Assembly (NCBI GenBank): GCA_013375475.1
Contig: JABXKD010000012.1
Span: 1 to 58,819 of the forward strand
Origin: Promethearchaeota archaeon
GTDB lineage: Archaea > Asgardarchaeota > Lokiarchaeia > Sigyniarchaeales > SOKP01
Reading direction: 5' to 3'
Length of the DNA stretch: 58,819 bases
Shown: one piece after another, positions 9,742 to 17,322 of the stretch
Layout of the letters: the number at the start of each line of letters is the position of its first letter
Numbering within the stretch: the first letter of the stretch is position 1
Translations under genes and position numbers: made by a program
The notes under the pieces: generated by a model
The model's database searches: none
What the model was told of the DNA's origin: nothing
The model's input: only the letters and a program-made list of their open reading frames with translations

Positions 9742-10225
9742 TTTGAAATTGAATTTATTAGGAATATTGCATTTCAATAAACCCACTCTTTTCCCATTTT
9801 TCTTTAAAATTTATACACTTCCGTTAAATTTAAATATTCAAGGATATTATATATTATTTAAACATATTTGTTGATAAGATCATGGTAATTAAAGATAACG
9901 GATGGATTGGGTTGGATTGTGGAGATACCCTAATCAATAGTCCGTCTATTTGCACATCAGAAACCATGACATTAATGTATAAACGATTTTGAGTAGAAAT
10001 CATTTTACATTTTCTTATGCATCACCGAAATCAACAAAAATATTGCGCTTACCCTTTAAATCTGTATACTAAGACTAAGTATGAGTGTACTACTTATACT
10101 TGATTGCACTTATCCGTAATCTATTTTACGCATTTATAACAGGAATACATGTATTCTTCTTATTCAAATTTGTTTTTTTCCTATAAAGTATTTAAAAAAA
10201 AATTAAAAAAAAAGAGGTGTAAAAA
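9742..10225. other. Intergenic region with one weak small frame
   Basis: About 480 nt of AT-rich sequence. The only item of note is the short frame at 9882-9992. A run of A residues precedes the ribosome site of the next gene (AGAGGTG, 10213-10219). No RNA gene was recognised. Confidence 0.45.
9882..9992 (+). pseudogene. Possible N-terminal gene remnant or 36-aa ORF
   Basis: ATG-initiated 36-codon frame. Its sequence WIGLDCGDTLINSP resembles the first strand and DxGDTL-type loop of HAD phosphatases (or, less well, an actin-fold kinase start). The frame then stops and no continuation was recognised in other frames downstream. It may be the 5' end of a decayed gene. Low confidence. Confidence 0.22.
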
Positions 10226-10477
10226 ATGTTAGAATTAAAGGAATTGTTAGAAGAAAGAGAAGCTCTAAGGCAGGAAGGAGCTCAAAAATTAAAGGAGGAA
10301 GGATTGAATGAACAAAAAGAAAACCTATTGCTCAAACAAAAAAACAAACTAAAACGAAAAAAAGGTTACCTCCTAGAGCTTGCTAAAAGAGCAGAGTATA
10401 ATCCGAGATATTATGAGGAATACGAGCAACTCTTGAGACACAAGGAATATCTAAGAGATTATTATCGACATGTTTAA
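10226..10477 (+). CDS. Small charged helical protein, unknown
   Basis: 83 residues, rich in Glu, Lys, Leu and Arg, predicted to be almost entirely helical or coiled coil (for example LEEREALRQEG and KENLLLKQKNKLKRKK), ending in a Tyr/Arg-rich segment. No family recognised. The gene has a good ribosome site (AGAGGTG about 6 nt before ATG). It stands alone, convergent with uvrC. Confidence 0.6.
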   Translation: MLELKELLEEREALRQEGAQKLKEEGLNEQKENLLLKQKNKLKRKKGYLLELAKRAEYNPRYYEEYEQLLRHKEYLRDYYRHV

Positions 10478-10568
10478 ATTCTTCTAAGAGGATGAATAAA
10501 AATGAAGTTGGTTAATAATGACTGTAAAAAAGAGCAAAATTGTACAGGGCTTCATAGAATTTTATTCG

Positions 10569-10592
10569 CGTTCTATTCAAGAATATAGAACG
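10569..10592. terminator. Inverted repeat between convergent genes
   Basis: CGTTCTAT and ATAGAACG form a perfect 8-bp stem with an 8-nt loop, between the small ORF and the end of uvrC on the other strand. A T-run follows at about 10618-10626. Suits a terminator for the + strand gene, possibly bidirectional. Confidence 0.45.
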
Positions 10593-10658
10593 AACCCAAA
10601 TAATTGTATAAATTAAATTTTTTTTTAATAATATTGTTTTGAAAACAAGATTACTATT

Positions 10659-12491
10659 CTAATTACCTAACTCTTTTGAAATGGTATCAGCTAATTTTTT
10701 TCCTACTACTTGAGCAATAGCTTCAGGAGTAGCTTTTTTAATGTTATCTACACTTCCAAAATGTCTGAGTAGTTTATTTCTAGTAGCAGGTCCTACTCCT
10801 CTTATATCATCTAAAATAGATCTTTGTACTCTTTTCTCTCGCTGCTTTTTATGTAGCTTTACGGCGAACCTATGGGCTTCGTCTCTAACTCGCTGAAAAA
10901 TTTTTAGAAGGTTAGAATTCCTTGGTAATATTATCGGTTCTTTTTGATTAGGGACAAAAATTTCTTCGAATTTTTTAGCTAATCCAATGATTGGGATACC
11001 TTCAATACCAAGTTCTTTTAAAACGGCAAATCCAGCGTTCAATTGACCTTTCCCCCCGTCTACAAGTATCAAATCGGGTAATATTAGATTATTTTTTAAA
11101 ATCATCGTATACCTCCTTTTAATCACTTCTTTCATCATAGCAACATCATCGGGAGTAGATTTCGTTTGGATGTTGAAGTGTCGATAATTTTTATTATAAG
11201 GGCGCCCTTCTAGAAAGTAAACCATAGATCCCGTTGCGTCGGTCCCTTCGATATTGGAGATGTCGAACCCCTCGATTATTCTTGGCACTTTTGGCAAATT
11301 TAAGACTTCTTTGGCTTCCTCCAGTGCTTTTTGGATTTGATCTCCTTCCTTTTGTTTAATTACCTCCATTTGAATTTCTTGTTCGACAATAACTTTTGCG
11401 TTTTTACTGGCAATCCTAAGTAATCCGTAATCTTCTTCCGTGGGAGTTATGATCTTTGTATCATTATTATACTCCTTAAGAATTTCTCTAAATACATCTA
11501 ATCCGTCATAAATTTCGGGAATAACAATCGTTTCGGGTAAGTTGTGAGCCAAATTTTGATAAAACTGTTCCATAATTGAGGGGAAAATATTTTTTTTATG
11601 AACTAATTTATCTTCGATGTTGATAGAAAAGGAACTTTTATTCATTATCTTACCTTCACGAATATGAATAATAACCATTGCGGCATATTTCATTTTCTCG
11701 TCATTATAATAGCCAATAATATCTTTATTCTCCTTCCTTTCTAATAGTACATTTTGAGTAATTACGGAGTGATCTATTGCTTGAAGTTTATCTCTCCAAA
11801 AAGCCGCAATTTCATAATTTTGTTCGTGTGCTGCGCTATCCATTTTTTCTTGTATCTGTCCTTTTAATTCTTCCGTTTGACCCTTCAAAAACAATTCTAT
11901 TTGTTTTACATTTTGTACATATTGATCTACGGGTATTGCTTCAAGACATGGTCCGGGGCAGAGTTTTATCTGATAATAAAGACAAGGTCGTTTACTTTTT
12001 TTCACTTTTTTTTTGCATGAACAATAAGGGAAAATTTTACGCAAATCTCGTAAAATTCTGGTAATTTCCTTTTTATCAGTATATGGTCCTAAAAATAAGT
12101 TATCCTGAGAATATTTTTCAGGTCCTCTAATAATTCGAATCCGAGGATATTTTTCAGAGTAGAAAAAACCAACCCAAGGATAAGTCTTAGAATCTCGCAT
12201 TACGACATTAAAACGAGGTTGGTGTTTTTTGATTTGAATATTTTCTAATATTTTAGCTTCTTTTTCGTTTTCCGTTACTATAAATTCTATAGATTGAATA
12301 TTTTTGACGAGTTCCTTAATTTTTTCTTCATAGAAGGGATCAGTGTATTTGGTTTTAAGGAAGTATTGATTTACTCTCTTTCTAAGGTTTATAGCTTTCC
12401 CAATATAAATAATAGTAGATTTTTTATTGAGAAAAAAATAAATTCCCGGCTCATTGGGCAAACTCCTTCGTTCTAAGTCTAATGTACTCAT
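10659..12491 (-). CDS. uvrC: Excinuclease ABC subunit C
   Basis: 610 residues with the full UvrC layout: N-terminal GIY-YIG nuclease (PGIYFFLNKK, then IIYIGKAINLRKRVNQYF), a Cys cluster (CSCKKK, then CLYYQIKLCPGPC) of the type that binds an Fe-S cluster, a UVR coiled coil (about 200-240), the RNase H-like C-terminal nuclease (GFDISNIEGTDATGSMV; LVDGGKGQLNAG) and terminal helix-hairpin-helix repeats (IRGVGPATRNKLLRHFGSV). It makes the dual incisions of nucleotide excision repair with UvrAB. UvrABC is a bacterial system present in some archaea, so the gene was probably acquired; uvrA and uvrB are not in the window. Length is normal and no motif is missing. Confidence 0.96.
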   Translation of the reverse strand: MSTLDLERRSLPNEPGIYFFLNKKSTIIYIGKAINLRKRVNQYFLKTKYTDPFYEEKIKELVKNIQSIEFIVTENEKEAKILENIQIKKHQPRFNVVMRDSKTYPWVGFFYSEKYPRIRIIRGPEKYSQDNLFLGPYTDKKEITRILRDLRKIFPYCSCKKKVKKSKRPCLYYQIKLCPGPCLEAIPVDQYVQNVKQIELFLKGQTEELKGQIQEKMDSAAHEQNYEIAAFWRDKLQAIDHSVITQNVLLERKENKDIIGYYNDEKMKYAAMVIIHIREGKIMNKSSFSINIEDKLVHKKNIFPSIMEQFYQNLAHNLPETIVIPEIYDGLDVFREILKEYNNDTKIITPTEEDYGLLRIASKNAKVIVEQEIQMEVIKQKEGDQIQKALEEAKEVLNLPKVPRIIEGFDISNIEGTDATGSMVYFLEGRPYNKNYRHFNIQTKSTPDDVAMMKEVIKRRYTMILKNNLILPDLILVDGGKGQLNAGFAVLKELGIEGIPIIGLAKKFEEIFVPNQKEPIILPRNSNLLKIFQRVRDEAHRFAVKLHKKQREKRVQRSILDDIRGVGPATRNKLLRHFGSVDNIKKATPEAIAQVVGKKLADTISKELGN

Positions 12492-12664
12492 TATAACAGA
12501 TAATTTACAGATTTAAAAATATAAATTATTACTTCAGATAAATGATGCTTACCATATTTATGATCATTTATTATATTAATAATGAAAGAGACTAAATGTT
12601 AATTATGATTAAATACTTCGGTTCAAGTAGAGTTAAATTTTTTATTTAAAAAGTTTCAAATTGC

Positions 12665-12856
12665 ATGATGACACGTATTAAAATCTGTCCGAAATGCAAA
12701 AAACCTACATTAAAAAACGCAGTTAATGTTTCTGGTTGGTTAGCACCAGATCTATATGAATGTACCAACTGCAGATACATTGGCTCTCTCTTTTTAGAGA
12801 TCGATCCAAAGGATTTAAAAGAAAAAAATATTTCATTCGAAGAAAGTTCCGATTAA
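12665..12856 (+). CDS. Zinc-ribbon protein
   Basis: 63 residues with two Cys pairs, CPKCKKP and CTNCRY, forming a zinc ribbon separated by about 24 residues. The central part (GWLAPDLYECTNCRYIGSLFLEI) is the rubredoxin-like/zinc-ribbon pattern common in small archaeal proteins. Start is ATG 12665 or the next codon (ATG 12668). It lies just ahead of the ribose-1,5-bisphosphate isomerase gene; a functional link is not evident. Confidence 0.75.
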   Translation: MMTRIKICPKCKKPTLKNAVNVSGWLAPDLYECTNCRYIGSLFLEIDPKDLKEKNISFEESSD

Positions 12857-12924
12857 TTATTGATTATAATAAAAAACTATTATCTCCTAATTATTAATTA
12901 AAAACAAGAAAAAAGTGAAATTAA

Positions 12925-13866
12925 ATTAAACAATTATTGAAAGATGCGGAAAAGATTAAATCGTTAGAAATACAAGGAGCAACAAATGTCGCGCTCAGTG
13001 CGATCGATTACTTGCACGATTATGCTGAAAGACTCACAATTAATGGCTATAGCGATGATTTTTTAAATAAATTAGATGAAGCAAAAGTAATTCTTTTTAA
13101 TACTCGACCTACGGAACCCGCGTTAAGAAATGGTTTAAATTTTATTTTAAATAGCTTAAAAAAACCTACGCATGATTCTAAGCATGAAGATCTTTTAGAA
13201 TTAATTTCGTACTATAAGGATAATTATAAAGTGATGATTCAAAACTCTAAAAAAAGAATTGCTGAAATAGGGGCTCGAAGAATACCTTATGTAGATGCGA
13301 ATAACGATTATACAATTATGACTCATTGCCACTCCTCAGTAGTTACGGCTATTTTATTAGAAGCAAGAAGACAAGGAAAGCATTTTAATGTCATAAATAC
13401 CGAAACTCAACCTCGCCTTCAGGGAAGACAAACTGCTAAAGAGTTAATAGGAGCGGGAATCAAAGTTTTTCATGTTGTAGATAGCGCAATGCGATGGGCT
13501 GTGAATCATTACGAAGTAAATCTGATACTTATAGGTGCAGATAGCGTAACAAGCGAGGGAACTGTCCTAAACAAAATTGGATCAAGACTTTTAGCTTTGG
13601 TAGCCCATGAAGAGCACGTACCTTTTTATGTTGCTACTCCGCTACTGAAATATAATCCTCAGACTTCTTTTGGTGTTATCGAGAAGATAGAAATGCGTGA
13701 AACTTCAGAAATATGGGAAAATCCACCTGAAGGTGTTGAGATATTAAATCCTGCTTTTGAAACTGTAAGTAGAAGATACATTGATGGGTTAATCACCGAA
13801 GCAGGGATTTTTGCGAGTAGTCACGTACACAATTATTTTGAAAAATTATATCCGGATATGGTATAA
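12925..13866 (+). CDS. Ribose-1,5-bisphosphate isomerase (eIF2B-like fold)
   Basis: About 313 residues of the eIF2B-alpha/MtnA/R15P-isomerase superfamily. Catalytic residues can be placed: Cys135 in MTHCHSSV and Asp206 in LIGADSV, plus the conserved GARRIPYV and TETQPRLQGRQTA segments. The enzyme converts ribose 1,5-bisphosphate to ribulose 1,5-bisphosphate in the archaeal AMP/nucleoside route. The RuBisCO gene follows directly, which supports this over an initiation-factor role. Start: TTG 12937 is possible, but ATT 12925 lies 6 nt after a GTGA ribosome site (12915-12918) while the TTG is 18 nt away. AUU initiation is therefore preferred here. The AMP phosphorylase that would supply substrate is not in this window. 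Confidence 0.85.
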   Translation: MKQLLKDAEKIKSLEIQGATNVALSAIDYLHDYAERLTINGYSDDFLNKLDEAKVILFNTRPTEPALRNGLNFILNSLKKPTHDSKHEDLLELISYYKDNYKVMIQNSKKRIAEIGARRIPYVDANNDYTIMTHCHSSVVTAILLEARRQGKHFNVINTETQPRLQGRQTAKELIGAGIKVFHVVDSAMRWAVNHYEVNLILIGADSVTSEGTVLNKIGSRLLALVAHEEHVPFYVATPLLKYNPQTSFGVIEKIEMRETSEIWENPPEGVEILNPAFETVSRRYIDGLITEAGIFASSHVHNYFEKLYPDMV

Positions 13867-13889
13867 AATAAAATAAAAGTGATGTAAAG

Positions 13890-15164
13890 ATTAAATATGA
13901 AGATTTTTTGAATTTAGAATATGAACCAAGTGAGGAAGACCTTATTTGTTTATTTAAGATTATACCTTCTAGCGGTTTTCCAATTGAAAAAGTAGCTATT
14001 AGAGTTGCTGCTGAAAGCAGTAATGGAACGTGGACATCTCTTAAAATACCTGAGCACATTAGAGCATTGAGTGCAAAAGTTTACCAAATTAATGGGAATT
14101 ACGTTAAAATTGCCTACCCAAACGAATTATTTGAAGTAGGGAATATGCCCCAAATTTTAAGCTCTATCGCAGGAAATGTTTTCGGAATGAAGGCTTTAGA
14201 AGGCTTAAGATTAGTTGATGTGAAGTGGCCTCGGAATATAATTCATTCCTTTAAAGGACCTCAATTTGGAGTGAAAGGAATAAGAGAAATATTGAGGGTT
14301 GATAAAAGACCAATAACTGCAACTGTTCCTAAGCCAAAAGTAGGATATTATCCCGAGGAACACGCGCAACATGGATATGAAATATGGACCGGAGGTGTAG
14401 ATTTATTAAAAGATGATGAAAACCTATCGAATCAGAAATTTAATGGCTTCGAAAAAAGGCTTGAACTCAGCATGAAAATGAGAGATAAAGCAGAAAATGA
14501 AACTGGAGAAAGGAAAAGTTACCTAATTAATATTACGGCTGAAGTTGACGAAATGAAACGTCGCGCTAAATTAGTGAAAAATTTTAACAACGAATACATA
14601 ATGATCGACATTCTTACTATCGGTTGGGCAGCAGTACAAACAGTCAGAAACATATGCGAAGAATTAGGTCTGGCAATTCACGCTCATCGAGCGTTTCATG
14701 CTGCTTTTGATAGAAATCCTAATCATGGAATGAGTATGAAAGTTATCGCAGAAATAGCAAGGATGCAAGGAGTTGATCAGCTTCACATTGGGGGTTTGGG
14801 GAAGTTAGCTGGTGATAAAAAAGAAGTGCGCGATAACTATATTAAGATTGCCCTAAACTCAAATGAAGCAGATGATGAAGTTTTAGAACAGAATTGGTAT
14901 GGGATGAAAAATTCTTTGAGTGTATGCTCAGGAGGAGTGCATCCAGGAATAATTCATCGCCTAATGGAATTATTATCAACTGATATTGCCGTTCAAGTTG
15001 GGGGAGGCGTTTTAGGTCATCCCGGAGGAACGAAAGCAGGTGCAAAGGCTCTAAGGCAGGCTATTAATGCTTTTATGGATAATATTAGCGTTAAGGAATA
15101 TGCTAAAAGTCATAGCGAATTGAAACAAGCACTAGAATTGTGGGGAGATGAAACACCAATATAA
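13890..15164 (+). CDS. rbcL: RuBisCO large subunit, form III-type
   Basis: About 424 residues. Active-site elements: GTWTSL (Glu60/Thr65/Trp66 region, AESSNGTW), GNVFGM (Asn123), VPKPKVG (Lys175/177), GGVDLLKDDENL (carbamylated Lys, here residue 174, with Asp and Glu), HAHRAFHAA (His294/Arg295), SGGVHPG (Ser379) and GGGVLGHPGG. All catalytic residues are kept, so it is a true RuBisCO rather than a RuBisCO-like protein. Loop 6 reads HIGGLGKL, one residue shorter between His327 and Lys334 than the plant enzyme. It would turn ribulose 1,5-bisphosphate plus CO2 into two 3-phosphoglycerates, downstream of the neighbouring isomerase. No ATG/GTG/TTG starts before TTG 13908; the homologous N-terminus extends further, and ATT 13890 follows GTGA (13879-13882) by 7 nt. 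Confidence 0.9.
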   Translation: MKYEDFLNLEYEPSEEDLICLFKIIPSSGFPIEKVAIRVAAESSNGTWTSLKIPEHIRALSAKVYQINGNYVKIAYPNELFEVGNMPQILSSIAGNVFGMKALEGLRLVDVKWPRNIIHSFKGPQFGVKGIREILRVDKRPITATVPKPKVGYYPEEHAQHGYEIWTGGVDLLKDDENLSNQKFNGFEKRLELSMKMRDKAENETGERKSYLINITAEVDEMKRRAKLVKNFNNEYIMIDILTIGWAAVQTVRNICEELGLAIHAHRAFHAAFDRNPNHGMSMKVIAEIARMQGVDQLHIGGLGKLAGDKKEVRDNYIKIALNSNEADDEVLEQNWYGMKNSLSVCSGGVHPGIIHRLMELLSTDIAVQVGGGVLGHPGGTKAGAKALRQAINAFMDNISVKEYAKSHSELKQALELWGDETPI

Positions 15165-15262
15165 TACTGGCTTAATTTTGTCTCCTTTTAGTTTTTAATT
15201 TTTATTATTTAAGTAGAAAAAAATTTATAATACCATTAATTATAATATAGAGTGATTAGAAT

Positions 15263-15574
15263 ATGAGTGAAAACGATACAAAAGAATTAACTATAGAAGT
15301 TAAAGATTTAAGCATAGAAAAGGAGCAACATGTTGACGATTTATTAAGGTTTTTAGAGGAACAACTACCACAAATCGAAATATCTCGAAGTGGAAACGAA
15401 ATTGGAGTAGTAATGCCGCAGCAAATGTCAATAAGAGCGATCAAATTGAGAATAAAAAAATTTTTACATCGCAAAAATCTTACTGATAAATTTAGACCAA
15501 TCTCATATAAAACTGCGAATAATCAAGGTTACATGATAAAAGAGAAGAGAACTTTAGAATTAACTTATTATTAA
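15263..15574 (+). CDS. Eukaryote-type ribosomal protein eL22
   Basis: 103 residues. An acidic N-terminal helix region is followed by the eL22 core: a short strand (EIGVVMPQQMSIRAIKLRIK), the basic helix KKFLHRKNL, and the C-terminal strands FRPISYKTANN and LELTYY. These match the eukaryotic pattern (YLKYLTKKYLKKNNLRDW and YELRYF). eL22 is a large-subunit protein found in eukaryotes and reported in Asgard archaea, but absent from most other archaea. It is therefore a good marker for the source lineage. ATG at 15263 is preceded by GAGTGAT (15251-15257). A TATA-like AATTTATAAT lies at about 15218-15230. Confidence 0.8.
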   Translation: MSENDTKELTIEVKDLSIEKEQHVDDLLRFLEEQLPQIEISRSGNEIGVVMPQQMSIRAIKLRIKKFLHRKNLTDKFRPISYKTANNQGYMIKEKRTLELTYY

Positions 15575-15623
15575 CATATCTTTTTAACAAATTATTATTG
15601 ATTTTATAATTAATATCTTAGAT

Positions 15624-16586
15624 GTGTTTATTATAGATATTAAAATCAAATCTTTGGATGACTTGGTAAGGTGTGCAAATCTTTCTAGTTTGTTGGAATT
15701 ATCTGGATGGCCAAAACCCGGAAATGTCCACAGAACAAAAGATTTCGAGGTTACTAAGTTTGAACATTTTTTAGCTGGAATTACCGCCATACAACCAAAT
15801 ATTAGGGAATTGTGTGAAAAAATATACAATTCCATTGACGTTAATGAACTGGAATTTACTACAATAGAATTAGGTCTTTTTTATAAGAAGGCAGCGAAAG
15901 AAATGATGAAGTGGCAGTCTGGGGGTAATGTATTACTCGGACACATTCTTATCTTAGCTCCATTAGTTTCCGCTGCTACAATTTGTATGAAAACGAACAA
16001 GGTTAGTATTGAAAATTTTGAAATTATAGTGAAGAAGCTTATAGAAGATGCTACCGTTGAAGATACAGTAAATTTGTATGAGGCTATCAGAACGTGTAAT
16101 CCAGGTGGATTAGGAAGAATAGAAAAATATGATGTTTATGGGGAAAATTCAATAAACGAGATAAAACAGGACGGTATTACACTAAAAAAGATTTTCGAGT
16201 TTTCAAAAGATTATGATTTAATAAGTAGTGAATATTGTAATGGATTTAATATTGTTTTAAATGAAGGTTTACCGTACTTCATTGAAACCTTTGAAATTTC
16301 TCAAGACATTAATATCGCTACTGTGAATACTTACTTAAAATTGCTCAGCAACCATTTAGACACATTAATAATACGCAAGTCGGGTAAAAAGGATGCTTTG
16401 GAAATCTCCAAAACAGCTTCAGATATCTTGAGCCATGGAGGTATCTCAACTAAAAAGGGATTAGATTTAACGACAAAATTTGATAAAGTCTTACAAAAAC
16501 AAAACGGAAAACTTAATCCCGGAACGACAGCTGATTTGGTGGCTGGAATAATATTTAGTGCTTTAATATTTGGATTAAAGTTCTAA
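15624..16586 (+). CDS. CitG/MdcB-like triphosphoribosyl-dephospho-CoA synthase family protein
   Basis: About 320 residues with the family opening LLELSGWPKPGNVHRTKDF, the central GGNVLLGHILILAPL helix region and the segment CNPGGLGRI. These match COG1767-type proteins, whose bacterial members make the prosthetic-group precursor of citrate lyase from dephospho-CoA and ATP. Archaeal homologues are widespread where citrate lyase is absent, so the natural reaction may differ. Start is uncertain: GTG 15624 is the first conventional codon, and no clear ribosome site precedes it. The frame is open back to 15588 with several ATT codons. It lies between eL22 and TFS. Confidence 0.7.
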   Translation: MFIIDIKIKSLDDLVRCANLSSLLELSGWPKPGNVHRTKDFEVTKFEHFLAGITAIQPNIRELCEKIYNSIDVNELEFTTIELGLFYKKAAKEMMKWQSGGNVLLGHILILAPLVSAATICMKTNKVSIENFEIIVKKLIEDATVEDTVNLYEAIRTCNPGGLGRIEKYDVYGENSINEIKQDGITLKKIFEFSKDYDLISSEYCNGFNIVLNEGLPYFIETFEISQDINIATVNTYLKLLSNHLDTLIIRKSGKKDALEISKTASDILSHGGISTKKGLDLTTKFDKVLQKQNGKLNPGTTADLVAGIIFSALIFGLKF

Positions 16587-16647
16587 CCTTTAAAGATATA
16601 TTTGTAATCAGATGATTATATAACTATATAAAAGTGGAGTAAAAATA

Positions 16648-16992
16648 ATGCAATTCTGTGACGAATGTGGTTCCATGTTGTTCCCGTCAACAGTAAATGG
16701 GACAAAAGTATTTAAATGTAAATGTGGTGCTATTAAACCTCTTTCTGATACAAATTCCTATAAAATAAAAACCGTAATTGAACAACCGGTTAGAAATGAA
16801 GTAACAAATCTTTCTGATGTAATGAAATGGAAAGAAGAAAATCTAAGAAGCTCCATTAAAGATTTCAAATGTAAAAAATGTGGTTATGATAAAGCTCATT
16901 TAGAAACAAGGCAAACGAGAAGTGCAGATGAGGGTATGACTCATTTTATAACTTGTTTAAAATGCGGAAAAATGAGAAAGATAGGTTCCTAA
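16648..16992 (+). CDS. tfs: Transcription factor S (TFIIS/RPB9-like)
   Basis: 114 residues with two zinc ribbons: N-terminal CDECG, then CKCG (RPB9-like), and C-terminal CKKCG, then CLKCG (TFIIS-like). The catalytic loop QTRSADEGMTHF carries the acidic Asp-Glu pair that reaches the polymerase active site and stimulates cleavage of backtracked RNA. Length and order match archaeal TFS. Start ATG 16648 has GTGGAG (16634-16639) upstream. The gene ends one base before the end of the convergent DUF167 gene, so the two share their 3' boundary. Confidence 0.92.
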   Translation: MQFCDECGSMLFPSTVNGTKVFKCKCGAIKPLSDTNSYKIKTVIEQPVRNEVTNLSDVMKWKEENLRSSIKDFKCKKCGYDKAHLETRQTRSADEGMTHFITCLKCGKMRKIGS

Positions 16993-17298
16993 TTAGTCTA
17001 TTAGTTTTTTAATTAAATCTGATTTTCCAATATTGTTATTAAATTTAATTTCTAATGTTTTGCTGGTTTTCTTCATTCCTGATATTATGTGAATTTGATC
17101 TGAAGCAATGTTTATTTTTTTTTTTATTAGATTTATTAATTCTTTATTAGCTTTGTTCTTAACGGGCTTAGATTTTAAAGTGATTGATAACCAAGAGTCT
17201 GTATCAGAATACGGTAATATTCCTTGTTTAATAGAATTAGTTTTTACTTTCACTCGCAATAAATAAGTATTATTCCCTTTGATTTCAAGAAAATCCAT
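16993..17298 (-). CDS. DUF167/YggU family protein
   Basis: 101 residues with the DUF167 pattern: LLRVKVKTNSIKQGI at the N-terminus, WLSITLKSKPVKNKANKELI in the middle (the family's conserved KxxPxxGKAN-like segment) and HIISGMKKTSKTLEI near the end. These are small widespread proteins of unknown function. It is probably cotranscribed with the DHH phosphoesterase gene upstream on the same strand (24-nt gap). Confidence 0.8.
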   Translation of the reverse strand: MDFLEIKGNNTYLLRVKVKTNSIKQGILPYSDTDSWLSITLKSKPVKNKANKELINLIKKKINIASDQIHIISGMKKTSKTLEIKFNNNIGKSDLIKKLID

Positions 17299-17322
17299 AA
17301 AGCTTTTTCCCTTTTTTTAGAG

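Noticed and set aside
12601..12650. CGGTTCAAGT resembling a tRNA T-arm
   Set aside because: No matching acceptor stem, D-arm or anticodon arm could be drawn around it. No tRNA was found in any intergenic region by eye.
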